A stretch of DNA of 61,630 bases, taken from contig JAFSLL010000153.1 in NCBI GenBank assembly GCA_017448455.1, forward strand, positions 1-61,630. Direction: 5' to 3'. Source of the DNA: Oscillospiraceae bacterium (GTDB taxonomy: Bacteria; Bacillota; Clostridia; Oscillospirales; Oscillospiraceae). How positions within the stretch are numbered: the stretch's first letter is position 1; every line of letters begins with the position of its first letter. This document shows positions 53,563-61,630 of the stretch, one piece after another. The position numbers were made by a program, and so were the translations under genes. The notes under the pieces are model-generated. The model was not told where the DNA came from. It did no database searches and worked only from the letters and a program-made list of their open reading frames with translations.

Positions 53563-55248
53563 ATGAAAGTACCGGAACTGCCGTATCGCCGCGTAACACT
53601 GGAAGAAGTCACCGCGGTGATGGAAGATGTGCTGCCCCGCATTCGCAGCGCGAAGACCGTGGAAGAGATTCTGCAGGCAAGAGAGGACTACCTGAAGCTG
53701 AACCTGGAATATCAGACGAACACGAGTCTTGCCTATATGCGCTATTCCATCAATACCGTGGATGCGTTTTATGTGGCGGAGAACGAGTATTACGATGAAA
53801 TCGGACCGGCCGTACAGAACTACCAGGTACAGTATGCCTGCGCCCTGCTGGATTCCCCCTTCCGGCCGGAACTGGAGGAGAAGCTCTCCCCGGTCCTTTT
53901 TCAGTCGATGGAAGTGGCGCGGAAGGCAATGTCCCCGGATATTATCGGGGATATGGTCGAAGAGAATAAACTGGTGCGCGAGTATTCCGACCTGATGAGC
54001 GGACTGGAGTTTACCTTCCGCGGAGAGACGATGCCCCGGGCGATGCTGATGAAGTACGCCAAGTCGGAAGACCGGGAAACCCGCCGGGAATGCTATGAGG
54101 TGCTCGGCCGCGGCCTGGAAGCGCATCAGGAAGAGCTGGACAGCATTTATGACCGGCTGGTGCATGTGCGGGATCGGATGGCCCGGAAGATGGGGTATCG
54201 GAACTTCGTCGAGCTCGGATACCACCGCATGGGCAGGCTCTGCTATGACGAAGAAAAGGTCCGCGTCTTCCGCGAGAACATCCTGCAGGACGTGGTCCCC
54301 GTTGTTTCCAGACTCCGCAGGGAGAACGCGAAGCGTCTCGGCGTAGAGGATTACAAACTCTACGATGATGGCGTCATTATCCCCGGCGGTGATCCGAAAC
54401 CCTTCGGAAAGGCGGAGATTTTCGCTGCCGCGAAGGAGATGTACCATGCCATGGGCGAGGAGACCGGCGCCTTTATCGACATGATGCTGGAGAACGAAGC
54501 CTTTGATGTGGACAGCCGTAAAAACAAATGGGGCGGCGGCTACTGCACAGAGTTTGCAAAATACAAGCAGCCCTTTATTCTCGCGAACTTTAACGGGACA
54601 GCCGGCGATGTCGATGTTGTCACGCATGAGGCGGGGCACGCCCTGAACGCTTACCTCATCGCAGATAACCGCTTCGCGCTGGAGCTCGGCTGCGGCGGCA
54701 TGGAGACCGCGGAGACCCATTCCATGAGCATGGAGTTCTTTGCCTGGCCTTACATGGAGCACTTCTTCGGAAAAGACGCTGAAAAATATAAGTATATGCA
54801 TGCGCTGGAATCCCTCTCCTTCCTGCCTTACGGGACCATCGTAGATGCCTTCCAGCACATCGTATACGAAAACCCGGACATGACGCCCGCAGAACGCGAT
54901 CAGGCCTGGCTGGAACTGGAACATCGGTTCCGTCCGCACATCTCGGTCGAGGGCATGCCCTATCTGGAAAAAGGCACCCGCTGGCAGTATCAGATGCATA
55001 TTTACGAGAGCCCCTTCTACTACATCGACTACTGCCTGGCGCAGACCGCGGCCTTCTGTTTTCTGCTGGCATCCAGAGACAACTATGAAGACGCCTTCGC
55101 GCGCTATCTGCGCCTGAGCCGTCAGGGCGGAGAAAAGGTCTGGACAGACCTGCTCGAAGAAGCGGGATTCCCCTCTCCCTTCAGCCCCGGCGCGCTGAAA
55201 ACGCTGGCGCATCGCGTGGAGAGCCTGCTGGAAGAGATCCGGCAATAA
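53563..55248 (+). CDS. M3-family oligoendopeptidase (PepF-like)
   Basis: 561 aa from the ATG at 53563 with GGAG upstream. Zinc metallopeptidase that degrades oligopeptides in the cytoplasm: VTHEAGHALNAYLIADNR holds the HExxH motif (HEAGH), and the third ligand Glu lies in ETHSMSMEFFAWPYMEHFF. Domain order and the late YIDYCLAQTAAFCFL segment match M3B oligoendopeptidases. It starts 22 bases after the isomerase gene and closes the gyrase-to-mfd run before a terminator. Confidence 0.92.
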   Translation: MKVPELPYRRVTLEEVTAVMEDVLPRIRSAKTVEEILQAREDYLKLNLEYQTNTSLAYMRYSINTVDAFYVAENEYYDEIGPAVQNYQVQYACALLDSPFRPELEEKLSPVLFQSMEVARKAMSPDIIGDMVEENKLVREYSDLMSGLEFTFRGETMPRAMLMKYAKSEDRETRRECYEVLGRGLEAHQEELDSIYDRLVHVRDRMARKMGYRNFVELGYHRMGRLCYDEEKVRVFRENILQDVVPVVSRLRRENAKRLGVEDYKLYDDGVIIPGGDPKPFGKAEIFAAAKEMYHAMGEETGAFIDMMLENEAFDVDSRKNKWGGGYCTEFAKYKQPFILANFNGTAGDVDVVTHEAGHALNAYLIADNRFALELGCGGMETAETHSMSMEFFAWPYMEHFFGKDAEKYKYMHALESLSFLPYGTIVDAFQHIVYENPDMTPAERDQAWLELEHRFRPHISVEGMPYLEKGTRWQYQMHIYESPFYYIDYCLAQTAAFCFLLASRDNYEDAFARYLRLSRQGGEKVWTDLLEEAGFPSPFSPGALKTLAHRVESLLEEIRQ

Positions 55249-55283
55249 TCAAAAGAAAAGCGCAGATCCTTCTGCGTGCGCTG

Positions 55284-55313
55284 CAGCCCGCCCAAAAAAG
55301 GACGGGCTGTTTG
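55284..55313 (+). terminator. Terminator after the oligoendopeptidase
   Basis: CAGCCCG (55284-55290) pairs with CGGGCTG (55303-55309) across an A-rich loop, followed by TTTGT. A smaller CGCAG/CTGCG hairpin lies just upstream. Confidence 0.75.
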
Positions 55314-55340
55314 TAAAATATCGGGAAAGGAGGCTGTCAG

Positions 55341-56048
55341 ATGGAAGAGGGCTTTATCCGCTTTGAGAATGTGAAAAAAGTATATCAGGCGGGAGAGGTC
55401 GCCGTTACAGCGCTCTACGATGTGAGCTTTGAGATCGGAAAAGGTGAAATCTGTGTCATCGTCGGCGAATCCGGCGCGGGAAAGACAACCCTGCTCAACA
55501 TTCTCGGTGGTATGGACAGCCTGACAGAAGGCCGCATTCTGGTCGATGGGCGGGAGATCTCCGGCTTCAACAAAAAAGAACTGACCGCCTACCGGAGAAC
55601 GGAAGTCGGCTTTGTCTTCCAGTTCTACAATCTGATCCCAAACCTGACAGCGCTGGAAAACGTGGAGATTGCGGCGAAGCTTTCTCCCCGGGCGCTTGAT
55701 GCCGGAAAAACACTGGAGGCGGTGGGACTGGAGGAACGAAAGGGAAATTTCCCGGCGCAGCTTTCCGGCGGTGAACAGCAGCGGGTGGCAATCGCGCGGG
55801 CACTGGCGAAAAACCCGAAGCTTCTCCTCTGCGATGAACCGACCGGCGCACTGGATTACAACACCGGCAAAGCGATTTTGAAGCTTCTGCAGGACACCAG
55901 CAGAGAGCAGGGCATGACGGTCATTATTATTACGCACAACAAGGCACTCTGCGGGATGGCGGATCGGGTCATCCGGGTAAAGAGCGGAACAATCCTGTCC
56001 GTCACCCGGAACGAGACCGTCACGCCGATCGAAGAAATCGAGTGGTAA
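55341..56048 (+). CDS. ABC transporter ATP-binding protein (LolD/MacB-like)
   Basis: 235 aa. Walker [14 protein letters not shown]-loop in [21 protein letters not shown], signature [15 protein letters not shown], Walker [13 protein letters not shown] and H-loop IIITHNKAL are all present. The EN-V-A pattern after the Q-loop is that of the type VII (FtsX/MacB-like) family. AAAGGAGG precedes the ATG, and the partner permease starts 4 bases after its stop. It likely powers extrusion or signalling rather than import. Confidence 0.95.
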   Translation: MEEGFIRFENVKKVYQAGEVAVTALYDVSFEIGKGEICVIVGESGAGKTTLLNILGGMDSLTEGRILVDGREISGFNKKELTAYRRTEVGFVFQFYNLIPNLTALENVEIAAKLSPRALDAGKTLEAVGLEERKGNFPAQLSGGEQQRVAIARALAKNPKLLLCDEPTGALDYNTGKAILKLLQDTSREQGMTVIIITHNKALCGMADRVIRVKSGTILSVTRNETVTPIEEIEW

Positions 56049-56052
56049 GGCG

Positions 56053-59000
56053 ATGAACGTACAGAGCTGGAAAATGCTGCTGCGCGGCATCCGCGACTCG
56101 CTCGGCCGCTTTCTCGCGATTCTGGCGATTGTCGCGCTCGGCGTGGGCTTTTTCGCAGGGATCAAAAGTTCCCAGCCGGACATGCTGCATTCTGCCGATG
56201 TGTATTTTCGCGAGCAGAACATGTACGATTTTCAGCTGATGAGCAGTCTCGGCCTGACCGAAGAGGACGTGGACGCGTTTCGGTCATTGGAAAACACGGA
56301 AGCGGAAGGCGCATTCTTCGCGGATGCCTACGCGGCTTTGGACGCGGGAGAGGAAAGCGTCTATCATTTCCTGAGCATCACCCGGGAGGTGGCAAAACCT
56401 GTGCTGACCGCCGGCCGGATGCCGGACAGCCCGGGAGAATGCCTGGCGGACGCGGAAGTGTTTACGGGGGCGGATCTCGGCAGGGAAATTGTTCTGACGG
56501 AGAGCAATGACGAGGATACGCAGGATCATTTCTCCGTTACCCGTTTTGTCATCGTCGGGCTTGCGCGCAGCCCGCGCTATATCTCCAAAGACCGTGGAAG
56601 CAGCGAGCTCGGCGCGGGAAAACCGCGCGCGTTTCTCTTTGTCCCGGAGAGCGCGTTTGCTGATGAAGTGTATCATGAGATTCTGCTCTGCTGCCATTTT
56701 GCCGGAGAGCTCTATTCCGATGCCTATCACGCTTCGCTGCGGCATCAGAAACCGCTGGTGGAAAGGCTGCTGCAGGAACGGGGCAACCTCCGCTATCGCC
56801 AGCTGCGCCGGGAGGCGGATGAGGAGCTGGAAAAAGCGCGAAAAGAACTGGATGACGGCTGGACGGAATATGAAGACGGAAAGCGGGAGGCAGAGCAGGA
56901 ATTTGCAGACGCCGAGCAGGAACTGAAAGACGGCGAAAAAGAATTGGAAAGCGCCCGCGCGCTGCTTCAGGAGAACGAAGCGGCCCTGGCGGAGCAGGAA
57001 GAAAGCCTTCCGAAAAAACTGGCGGAAGTAGAAGCCTCACTGCTTTCTCTGGAACAGCAGGACGCGGCTTTGGAGAGTGAACGGTCCGCGCAGGCGGCGC
57101 TGGAGCTGCGCGGGGCAGAGCTGGAACAGCGCGCAACGACGCTGCAGGAGGAGATTACCGCGCTGCTTCTCCCCTATGAAACCGCTGCCGCCGCGGAAGC
57201 GGCGAAACTGGAAGCACTTCAGCTCGAGCTGAGCCTCCTCAAAGACAGCGAAGACGCAACGGAGGAAGCAATACTTGCCCTGGAGGAAGAGATCTCCGCG
57301 CAGCAGACCGTAACCGAAGAAGCACAGGCAGCGCTCAACCAGGCATATGCGGATGTCGCGGTTCAGTACGGCGGACAGCAGGCTGCGCTTCTGCAGGAAC
57401 AGGCGGCGCTCGAGGCGGATGTGGAGGCCTTTATGCCGCGCGCGATTGCGTTGGCAACTGCGGAGGCTACGATCGCGGCGACCCGGCAGGCGCTGATCGA
57501 GGCACAGGGCCAGCTGGAAGCTGCCATTGCCTCCCTGCCGGAAGCAAGGCTGCAGATCGAAGAGGGCAAATTACAGCTTGCGGGCAGCGAGGTTGAACTC
57601 GCTGTCGGCTGGGCTGTTTTAAGCGACGAGAAGAAAGAAGTTCAGAAAGAGCTGGATGAGGCCCTTCAGGAACTGGAAGACGGCGAACAGGAACTTTTGG
57701 ACGCGGCGGCGGACGCGGAGGAAGCCCTGCAGCTGGATCTGTATACGCTTGACCGGAGCTCAAATCCAGGCTGCGTGACCTTTGAAAACGACACCGAGAT
57801 TATTGACGCGCTCGCGGTGGCGTTTCCGGTTTTCTTCGTGCTGGTTGCGGCGCTGGTCTGCTCCACGACCATGACGCGCATGGTCCATGAGGAACGAACC
57901 CAGATCGGCACCTTAAAGGCGATGGGATATTCCTCCGGTACCATTATGAGCAAATATCTGCTCTATGCGGGGCTTTCCTCCCTGCTTGGCTGTGTCGGCG
58001 GCTTTTTCCTCGGCTGTACCGGCCTGCCATATGTCGTGTGGAGCGCCTACAGCATGATGTACCGCTACTCCGCACTGCTGTACCGTTTTGATCCCCTGCT
58101 GTTTGCGGGATGTTTTCTGGTCTCCGTACCCGGGAGTCTGTTTGTTACCTGGCTGGCGTGCAGGAGTGTCCTTGCCGAGAAGCCGGCGGAGCTGATCCGG
58201 CCCAAAGCGCCGGCCGTCGGAAAGCGGGTATTCCTCGAGCGCGTCACACCGATCTGGTCGAGGCTCTCTTTCCTCAGCAAAGTCAGTATCCGCAATGCGT
58301 TCCGGTATCCGAGCCGTGTGATGATGATGGTCCTCGGAATCGGCGGATGCACGGCGCTGATGGTCGCCGGATTCGGAATCAAGGACTCTCTCGCCGATGT
58401 TGCGGGAAAGCATTTCGGAGAAATCGCGCTCTATGATTTGTCCGTTACGCTGGATCCGGACGAGACGGAGAGCACGTTGTATTCTTTCTGGGAAGAAGAG
58501 GCGGAGGCGAGCGCGCTGACCCACAGAGAAGAGATCCGGCTTCTGGTGGGAGACGGCGAGAAAGAAACCGACCTGATTCTGGCCGACGGAGCAGAGATCT
58601 CGCCGCTGCTCTCCCTGCATGAATCAGACGGAACCGAGATCCCCTGGCCGGGTGAGGGAGAAGTGGTCGTTACGACGCGCATCGCCGCCCTGCTTTCTCT
58701 GAAACGGGGAGACAGGGTCACGATTCTCCTGGAAAACGAAGAGGAGAAGAGTGCGGTCGTGAAAGCGGTGTGCGAATACTATATCGGACACGCGATTTTT
58801 GCCTCCAGGGAAGGCTATTCCGATACTGCGGCCAATCAGGCGCTGATCCGGCTGAAAGAGGACGTGGACCATGGCCGCTTTGCCGCAAAGCTCCGCGGAG
58901 AAAAGGGCGTGGCCTATGTCAGCCTGACGCAGCAGGAGCGGGAGACGATGGAGAGCTCCATGGCAAGCCTGGATCTGCTGGTGCTGATGCTGGTGCTCTG

Positions 59001-59370
59001 TTCAGGTGCCCTTGCCTTCATTACTCTCTATAACCTGACCAATATCAACATTATGGAACGCGTGCGGGAAGTGGCGACCGTCAAGGTGCTCGGCTTCACG
59101 CCCGGAGAGACCGCGGAGTATATCCTGAACGAAAACCTGCTGCTCGCGTTTCTGGGCGCAGCTGCCGGACTGTTACTGGGAAGACTGCTCCACCGTTTTG
59201 TGATCGGGATGATCCAGGTGGACTATCTGAGCTGCGACATGCGCATCAAGATGCTGAGCTTTGTGCTGAGCTTTGTCATAACGCTTCTCTTTGCGATCTT
59301 AACCAATCTGTTCATGCGAACCAAGCTCGAAAAAATCAATATGGCAGAATCATTGAAATCGGTGGAGTAA
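56053..59370 (+). CDS. FtsX-family ABC permease with a coiled-coil ectodomain
   Basis: 1105 aa. TM1 is at about 16-38. A large outside segment (about 40-590) begins with a globular part and then runs into a long Glu/Ala/Gln-rich coiled coil (about 240-560: EEKEARKEL-type heptads, repeated QALIEAQGQLEAAIASL). The first FtsX core has about three TMs at 590-720 with ERTQIGTLKAMGYSS; a second ectodomain follows at 780-970; the second FtsX core (970-1090) has VREVATVKVLGFTPGE and the last TMs. It pairs with the upstream ATPase. The cargo is unknown; the stalk suggests reach across the wall. Confidence 0.92.
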   Translation: MNVQSWKMLLRGIRDSLGRFLAILAIVALGVGFFAGIKSSQPDMLHSADVYFREQNMYDFQLMSSLGLTEEDVDAFRSLENTEAEGAFFADAYAALDAGEESVYHFLSITREVAKPVLTAGRMPDSPGECLADAEVFTGADLGREIVLTESNDEDTQDHFSVTRFVIVGLARSPRYISKDRGSSELGAGKPRAFLFVPESAFADEVYHEILLCCHFAGELYSDAYHASLRHQKPLVERLLQERGNLRYRQLRREADEELEKARKELDDGWTEYEDGKREAEQEFADAEQELKDGEKELESARALLQENEAALAEQEESLPKKLAEVEASLLSLEQQDAALESERSAQAALELRGAELEQRATTLQEEITALLLPYETAAAAEAAKLEALQLELSLLKDSEDATEEAILALEEEISAQQTVTEEAQAALNQAYADVAVQYGGQQAALLQEQAALEADVEAFMPRAIALATAEATIAATRQALIEAQGQLEAAIASLPEARLQIEEGKLQLAGSEVELAVGWAVLSDEKKEVQKELDEALQELEDGEQELLDAAADAEEALQLDLYTLDRSSNPGCVTFENDTEIIDALAVAFPVFFVLVAALVCSTTMTRMVHEERTQIGTLKAMGYSSGTIMSKYLLYAGLSSLLGCVGGFFLGCTGLPYVVWSAYSMMYRYSALLYRFDPLLFAGCFLVSVPGSLFVTWLACRSVLAEKPAELIRPKAPAVGKRVFLERVTPIWSRLSFLSKVSIRNAFRYPSRVMMMVLGIGGCTALMVAGFGIKDSLADVAGKHFGEIALYDLSVTLDPDETESTLYSFWEEEAEASALTHREEIRLLVGDGEKETDLILADGAEISPLLSLHESDGTEIPWPGEGEVVVTTRIAALLSLKRGDRVTILLENEEEKSAVVKAVCEYYIGHAIFASREGYSDTAANQALIRLKEDVDHGRFAAKLRGEKGVAYVSLTQQERETMESSMASLDLLVLMLVLCSGALAFITLYNLTNINIMERVREVATVKVLGFTPGETAEYILNENLLLAFLGAAAGLLLGRLLHRFVIGMIQVDYLSCDMRIKMLSFVLSFVITLLFAILTNLFMRTKLEKINMAESLKSVE

Positions 59371-59440
59371 CGCCGGAAACAGAACATCACCGGATGACGG
59401 AGTTTACAGCCGGCATAGGATTGCGAAGAAAAGAAGGCAG

Positions 59441-59492
59441 GACGAGGAGATCGTTCCCGAACTTACCAAGGGACGACTCCTCGGTTCTTTTT
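59441..59492 (+). terminator. Terminator of the ABC transporter operon
   Basis: CGAGGAG, TCGT and CCC pair with GGG, ACGA and CTCCTCG through two 1-base bulges, followed by GTTCTTTTT. It starts 70 bases after the permease stop. Confidence 0.85.
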
Positions 59493-59535
59493 GGGAGCAG
59501 CGTATGAACACGAAGGATATTTCTTCCTGAAAAGC

Positions 59536-59618
59536 AAAAAAGAAAAGCGCCCTGCCGAGGTAACGGAAACAGGGCGCTTCCCGAAGAAAGGAATTTGTCT
59601 GTGACGAAGATGTCACGT
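59536..59618 (-). ncRNA. Candidate small RNA, about 83 nt
   Basis: The minus strand has a complete transcription unit without a credible coding frame: a near-consensus promoter upstream, a predicted start near 59618, a first hairpin GTGAC-ATCTTC-GTCAC, an unpaired stretch with TTCCTTTCTTC, and a terminator of 10 perfect base pairs (AAGCGCCCTG/CAGGGCGCTT, 59579-59545) followed by TTCTTTTTT. A frame starting at a GTG lacks a ribosome site and runs through the terminator. The pyrimidine-rich loop resembles an anti-Shine-Dalgarno seed, so it may pair with mRNA leaders. No known RNA family was recognised. It lies in the 464-bp gap between the ABC permease and the aminotransferase. Confidence 0.65.
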
Positions 59619-59624
59619 GTGCGC

Positions 59625-59653
59625 ATCATACATGAGAACAGAAGGCTTGTCAA
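59625..59653 (-). promoter_or_regulatory. Promoter of the candidate small RNA
   Basis: Minus-strand TTGACA (59648-59653, perfect) and TATGAT (59625-59630) are 17 bases apart, the best sigma-A-type pair in this gap. It points away from the aminotransferase gene. Confidence 0.75.
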
Positions 59654-59756
59654 GAATGCAGACTGCATTTGATGTGTGCTGAAACACCGCATAAAAAGTG
59701 CGGCAAAAAAGGAGAGGGAACACGAAACTTCACGATGCTTTTCAAAGGGAAAACGG

Positions 59757-59785
59757 TTGAAAAATCTTCTTCCCGGCGCTATACT
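59757..59785 (+). promoter_or_regulatory. Promoter of the aminotransferase gene
   Basis: TTGAAA (59757-59762) and TATACT (59780-59785) with a 17-base spacer, 49 bases before the ATG. Confidence 0.7.
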
Positions 59786-59834
59786 TTGAACAGAGTCCAA
59801 GCGTCATCAATTATCATATAAGGAGTGCGGGCAC

Positions 59835-61106
59835 ATGCAGTACAGAGAGATGGACAAAGCAGCTCTTCAGACAGAGCTGGAGAAGTGCAGATCGGAATTT
59901 GAAGCGCAGAAAGCCAAAGGATTGAAACTGGACATGTCAAGAGGAAAGCCCGGAAAAGCGCAGCTGGATCTGGTCAGTGATATTCTGACGGTCCTGTCCG
60001 ATCCGTCAGAATGCATGGCGGACGGCATGGATGTCCGCAATTACGGCGTCCTTGCTGGTCTTCCGAGCGCGCAGGCGCTGTTTGCGGAGATTCTCGGATG
60101 CAAAGCGTCGGAGTGTTTTATCGGCGGGAGCGCCAGCCTGACCTTGATGTACGATACGATTTCCAAAGCCTATACGCACGGCCTGCTCCACAGCGAGCAG
60201 CCCTGGAGCAAACTGGAAAAAGTCAGGTTCCTCTGCCCTGCCCCGGGATACGACCGCCATTTCCGCATTACCGAGAGTTTTGGCGCGGAGCTGATCACGG
60301 TTCCGATGACACCGACGGGTCCGGATATGGATCTGGTCGAAGAGCTGGTCAAAGACCCGGCAGTCAAGGGAATCTGGTGTGTTCCCAAATATTCCAACCC
60401 GGACGGCATCGTTTACAGCCGGGAGACCGTATCCCGCTTTGCAAACCTCAAACCCGCGGCGCCGGACTTCGCCCTGATGTGGGATAATGCCTACTGTGTC
60501 CACGAATTTGACGGGGACTTCCTCCCCTTTGACGACATCCTCAGCCTGTGTCGGGAGGCGGGAAACCCGGACATGGTCTACGAATTCGCGTCGACCTCCA
60601 AAATCACCTTCCCCGGCGCCGGAATTTCCGTTATGGCCACGAGCGAAGCCAACCAGAAGTATCTGCAGAAGCTGATGGGTGTCCAGATGATCAGCTACGA
60701 CAAGGTGAATCAGCTGCGCCATGTGAAATATCTGAAGGACAGGGAAGGAACACTTTCTCTGATGAAGAAGCATGCCGCCATTTTAAAACCGAAGTTTGAG
60801 ATGGTTCTGGATACCCTGGAACGGGAGATTGCCCCTCTCGGCATTGCCGAATGGCAGAAACCGAAAGGCGGATACTTTGTCAGCGTCAACACGGCGGACG
60901 GGCTGGCCAAACGCACACTGGCGCTCTGCAAAGAAGCCGGAGTCGTGATGACCGGTGCCGGCGCCACGTTCCCTTACGGCAAAGACCCGCGCGATCGCAA
61001 TATCCGCATTGCCCCGAGCCTCCCGCCCGTAGAGGAACTGCGGCAGGCGATGGAGATCTTCTGCATCAGCCTGCGTCTTGCGGCACTGGAACAGCTCCTG
61101 GGCTAA
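59835..61106 (+). CDS. PLP-dependent class I aminotransferase (PF12897-type)
   Basis: 423 aa with AAGGAG upstream. It transfers amino groups using pyridoxal phosphate: ECFIGGSASLTLMYDTI, CPAPGYDRHF, KGIWCVPKYSNPDGIVYS (substrate Asn), LMWDNAYCVHEFDGDF (PLP Asp/Tyr) and the Schiff-base Lys in ASTSKITFPGAGISV, then a late RNIRIAPSLPP with the carboxylate-binding Arg. The start LDMSRGKPGKAQLDL is typical of the aspartate aminotransferase-like subgroup common in clostridia. It is monocistronic, with its own promoter and terminator. Aspartate as substrate is likely but not proven. Confidence 0.9.
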   Translation: MQYREMDKAALQTELEKCRSEFEAQKAKGLKLDMSRGKPGKAQLDLVSDILTVLSDPSECMADGMDVRNYGVLAGLPSAQALFAEILGCKASECFIGGSASLTLMYDTISKAYTHGLLHSEQPWSKLEKVRFLCPAPGYDRHFRITESFGAELITVPMTPTGPDMDLVEELVKDPAVKGIWCVPKYSNPDGIVYSRETVSRFANLKPAAPDFALMWDNAYCVHEFDGDFLPFDDILSLCREAGNPDMVYEFASTSKITFPGAGISVMATSEANQKYLQKLMGVQMISYDKVNQLRHVKYLKDREGTLSLMKKHAAILKPKFEMVLDTLEREIAPLGIAEWQKPKGGYFVSVNTADGLAKRTLALCKEAGVVMTGAGATFPYGKDPRDRNIRIAPSLPPVEELRQAMEIFCISLRLAALEQLLG

Positions 61107-61133
61107 GACAAAAAAAGACCTGCATAGAGGAAT

Positions 61134-61161
61134 GACCGCTGCTCTGCGGAGCAGCGGTCTT
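61134..61161 (+). terminator. Terminator after the aminotransferase
   Basis: Perfect 11-bp stem GACCGCTGCTC / GAGCAGCGGTC with a TGCG loop, followed by TTTG. The 120 bases after it hold nothing recognised before the rRNA promoters. Confidence 0.85.
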
Positions 61162-61280
61162 TGCCGCATGGGCATGTTGCCGAAACACGGATTCCGGAAC
61201 CACCATAAGAGGCGTTTATGATGCAAACAGCATACAAGATGTTGTACGGCAAAAAAAGATGGAAAAAAAGCAAAAATAGT

Positions 61281-61334
61281 GCTTGACTTTTGTGTTTTCG
61301 GGTGCTATATTAGCCAAGCCGCTTGAGAGACGGC
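61281..61334 (+). repeat. rRNA promoter unit, copy 1
   Basis: First copy of a promoter-plus-start segment, related to 61384-61436. Shared parts are CTTGACTTTTG, TTTTCG, the -10 region, AAGC and GAGACGGC in the same order and nearly the same spacing, an imperfect tandem duplication offset by about 103 bases. Confidence 0.7.
61283..61311 (+). promoter_or_regulatory. rRNA operon promoter P1
   Basis: TTGACT (61283-61288) and TATATT (61306-61311) with a 17-base spacer, preceded by an A-rich tract that could act as an UP element. Confidence 0.8.
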
Positions 61335-61383
61335 CGATTGATTTCTAACAATCGAACAAAATTTGAGAGTTTTCAAAAAAAGT

Positions 61384-61436
61384 TCTTGACTTTTGTTTTC
61401 GATTGTGGTAATCTATACAAGCTGTCGCGAGACGGC
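61384..61436 (+). repeat. rRNA promoter unit, copy 2
   Basis: Second copy of the unit at 61281-61334. In this copy the initial transcribed region folds as GCTGTC-GCGA-GACGGC, a 6-bp stem with a GNRA tetraloop; copy 1 has the related GCCG/CGGC hairpin with a larger loop. Confidence 0.7.
61386..61414 (+). promoter_or_regulatory. rRNA operon promoter P2
   Basis: TTGACT (61386-61391) and TAATCT (61409-61414) with a 17-base spacer, preceded by an A/T-rich stretch. Confidence 0.75.
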
Positions 61437-61602
61437 GGATGTACCTTGAAAATTGAACAATGCAAGAAAAAGCTTATGCAAATAAGCGCACCAGAACGGG
61501 TTTTTAAATGGAGCATTTAATGACTCCGAAATTCTTTTGAGAGCTGGAAAGCGAATCAATAGGATAGATTTGAGCTGTGGTGGAAGCCACAGTTTAGATA
61601 CG
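61415..61602 (+). other. rRNA operon leader
   Basis: Contains ACCTTGAAAATTGAAC (61443-61458), a boxA-like antitermination/processing element typical of clostridial rRNA operons, and a CTGTGG/CCACAG hairpin (61575-61592) just before 16S that may take part in processing. No coding potential is supported. Confidence 0.65.
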
Positions 61603-61630
61603 ATTATTGAGAGTTTGATCCTGGCTCAGG
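61603..61630 (+). rRNA. rrs: 16S rRNA, 5' end only
   Basis: GAGAGTTTGATCCTGGCTCAG (in part) is the universal 16S 5' sequence used as the 8F/27F primer site. The gene runs off the right end of the window, so only about 28 bases are visible and the exact mature 5' end is approximate. Confidence 0.95.

Noticed and set aside
59387-59800. 137-codon minus-strand frame in the gap before the aminotransferase
   Set aside because: It crosses two terminator hairpins and the small RNA promoter, lacks a ribosome site, and has no protein-like pattern.
61323-61520. 65-codon plus-strand frame in the rRNA leader
   Set aside because: It spans the second rRNA promoter and the boxA-like element and has no ribosome site.

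Overview
The window reads as chromosomal DNA of a moderately GC-rich, Gram-positive-type anaerobic Firmicute, most likely a gut clostridium of the Oscillospiraceae group. The evidence is a SepF/DivIVA division system, lipoproteins, a RemA-family DUF370 protein beside recF and gyrase, a 2-hydroxyacyl-CoA dehydratase-type iron-sulfur activase, a TAXI-TRAP transporter and the absence of visible aerobic respiration genes. This taxonomic placement is inference. No insertion sequence, prophage, CRISPR array or tRNA was recognised. Nearly all of it is core genome around the replication origin, and it ends 28 bases into a 16S rRNA gene.

Left part (1-19,000): an acyl-CoA dehydratase activase, a GPH-type sugar symporter and an iron-sulfur aldo/keto reductase read rightward. 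Facing them is a leftward housekeeping operon, mutL-miaA-yggS-sepF-divIVA-ileS-lspA-RluD family-small membrane protein. A rightward operon, miaB-mutS-CPBP protease-trmO, leaves from the same intergenic region. Middle (19,000-34,900): an ECF vitamin-type S component, a Cof-type HAD phosphatase, a TAXI-TRAP transporter pair, a two-gene surface locus (GtrII-like glucosyltransferase plus an LRR lipoprotein), a secreted barnase-like RNase with no barstar gene visible, enolase, a Na/Pi cotransporter, a phosphodiester glycosidase-like exoprotein, asnS, a lipid kinase and rpsT.

Origin region (35,100-47,700): parA-parB with two perfect parS sites built into their promoter region, serS, mscL, dnaA, an unusually readable oriC, dnaN, yaaA, recF, remB, gyrB and gyrA. 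oriC carries seven TTTTC(G/A)ACA-like motifs, a DnaA-trio-like tract and an AT-rich element. DnaA has Asn in place of the usual Asp in its box-recognition signature, and the boxes depart from TTATCCACA.

Right part (47,700-61,630): gyrA, rnhA, a GNAT protein, mfd and a parvulin-type foldase overlap stop-to-start, so the genes for RNase HI, the Mfd translocase and gyrase lie in one run. An M3 oligoendopeptidase, an ABC transporter with a coiled-coil ectodomain permease and a PF12897-type aminotransferase follow. Between the last two lies a candidate small RNA of about 83 nt on the minus strand, with its own strong promoter and terminator. The rRNA operon starts from two promoters that are a tandem imperfect duplication, each followed by a similar short hairpin.

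The strongest leads are the small RNA candidate, the variant DnaA/DnaA-box pairing, the parS-promoter architecture, the orphan barnase, the glucosyltransferase-LRR lipoprotein pair and the LspA tail. All are read by eye from sequence; no database search was run.
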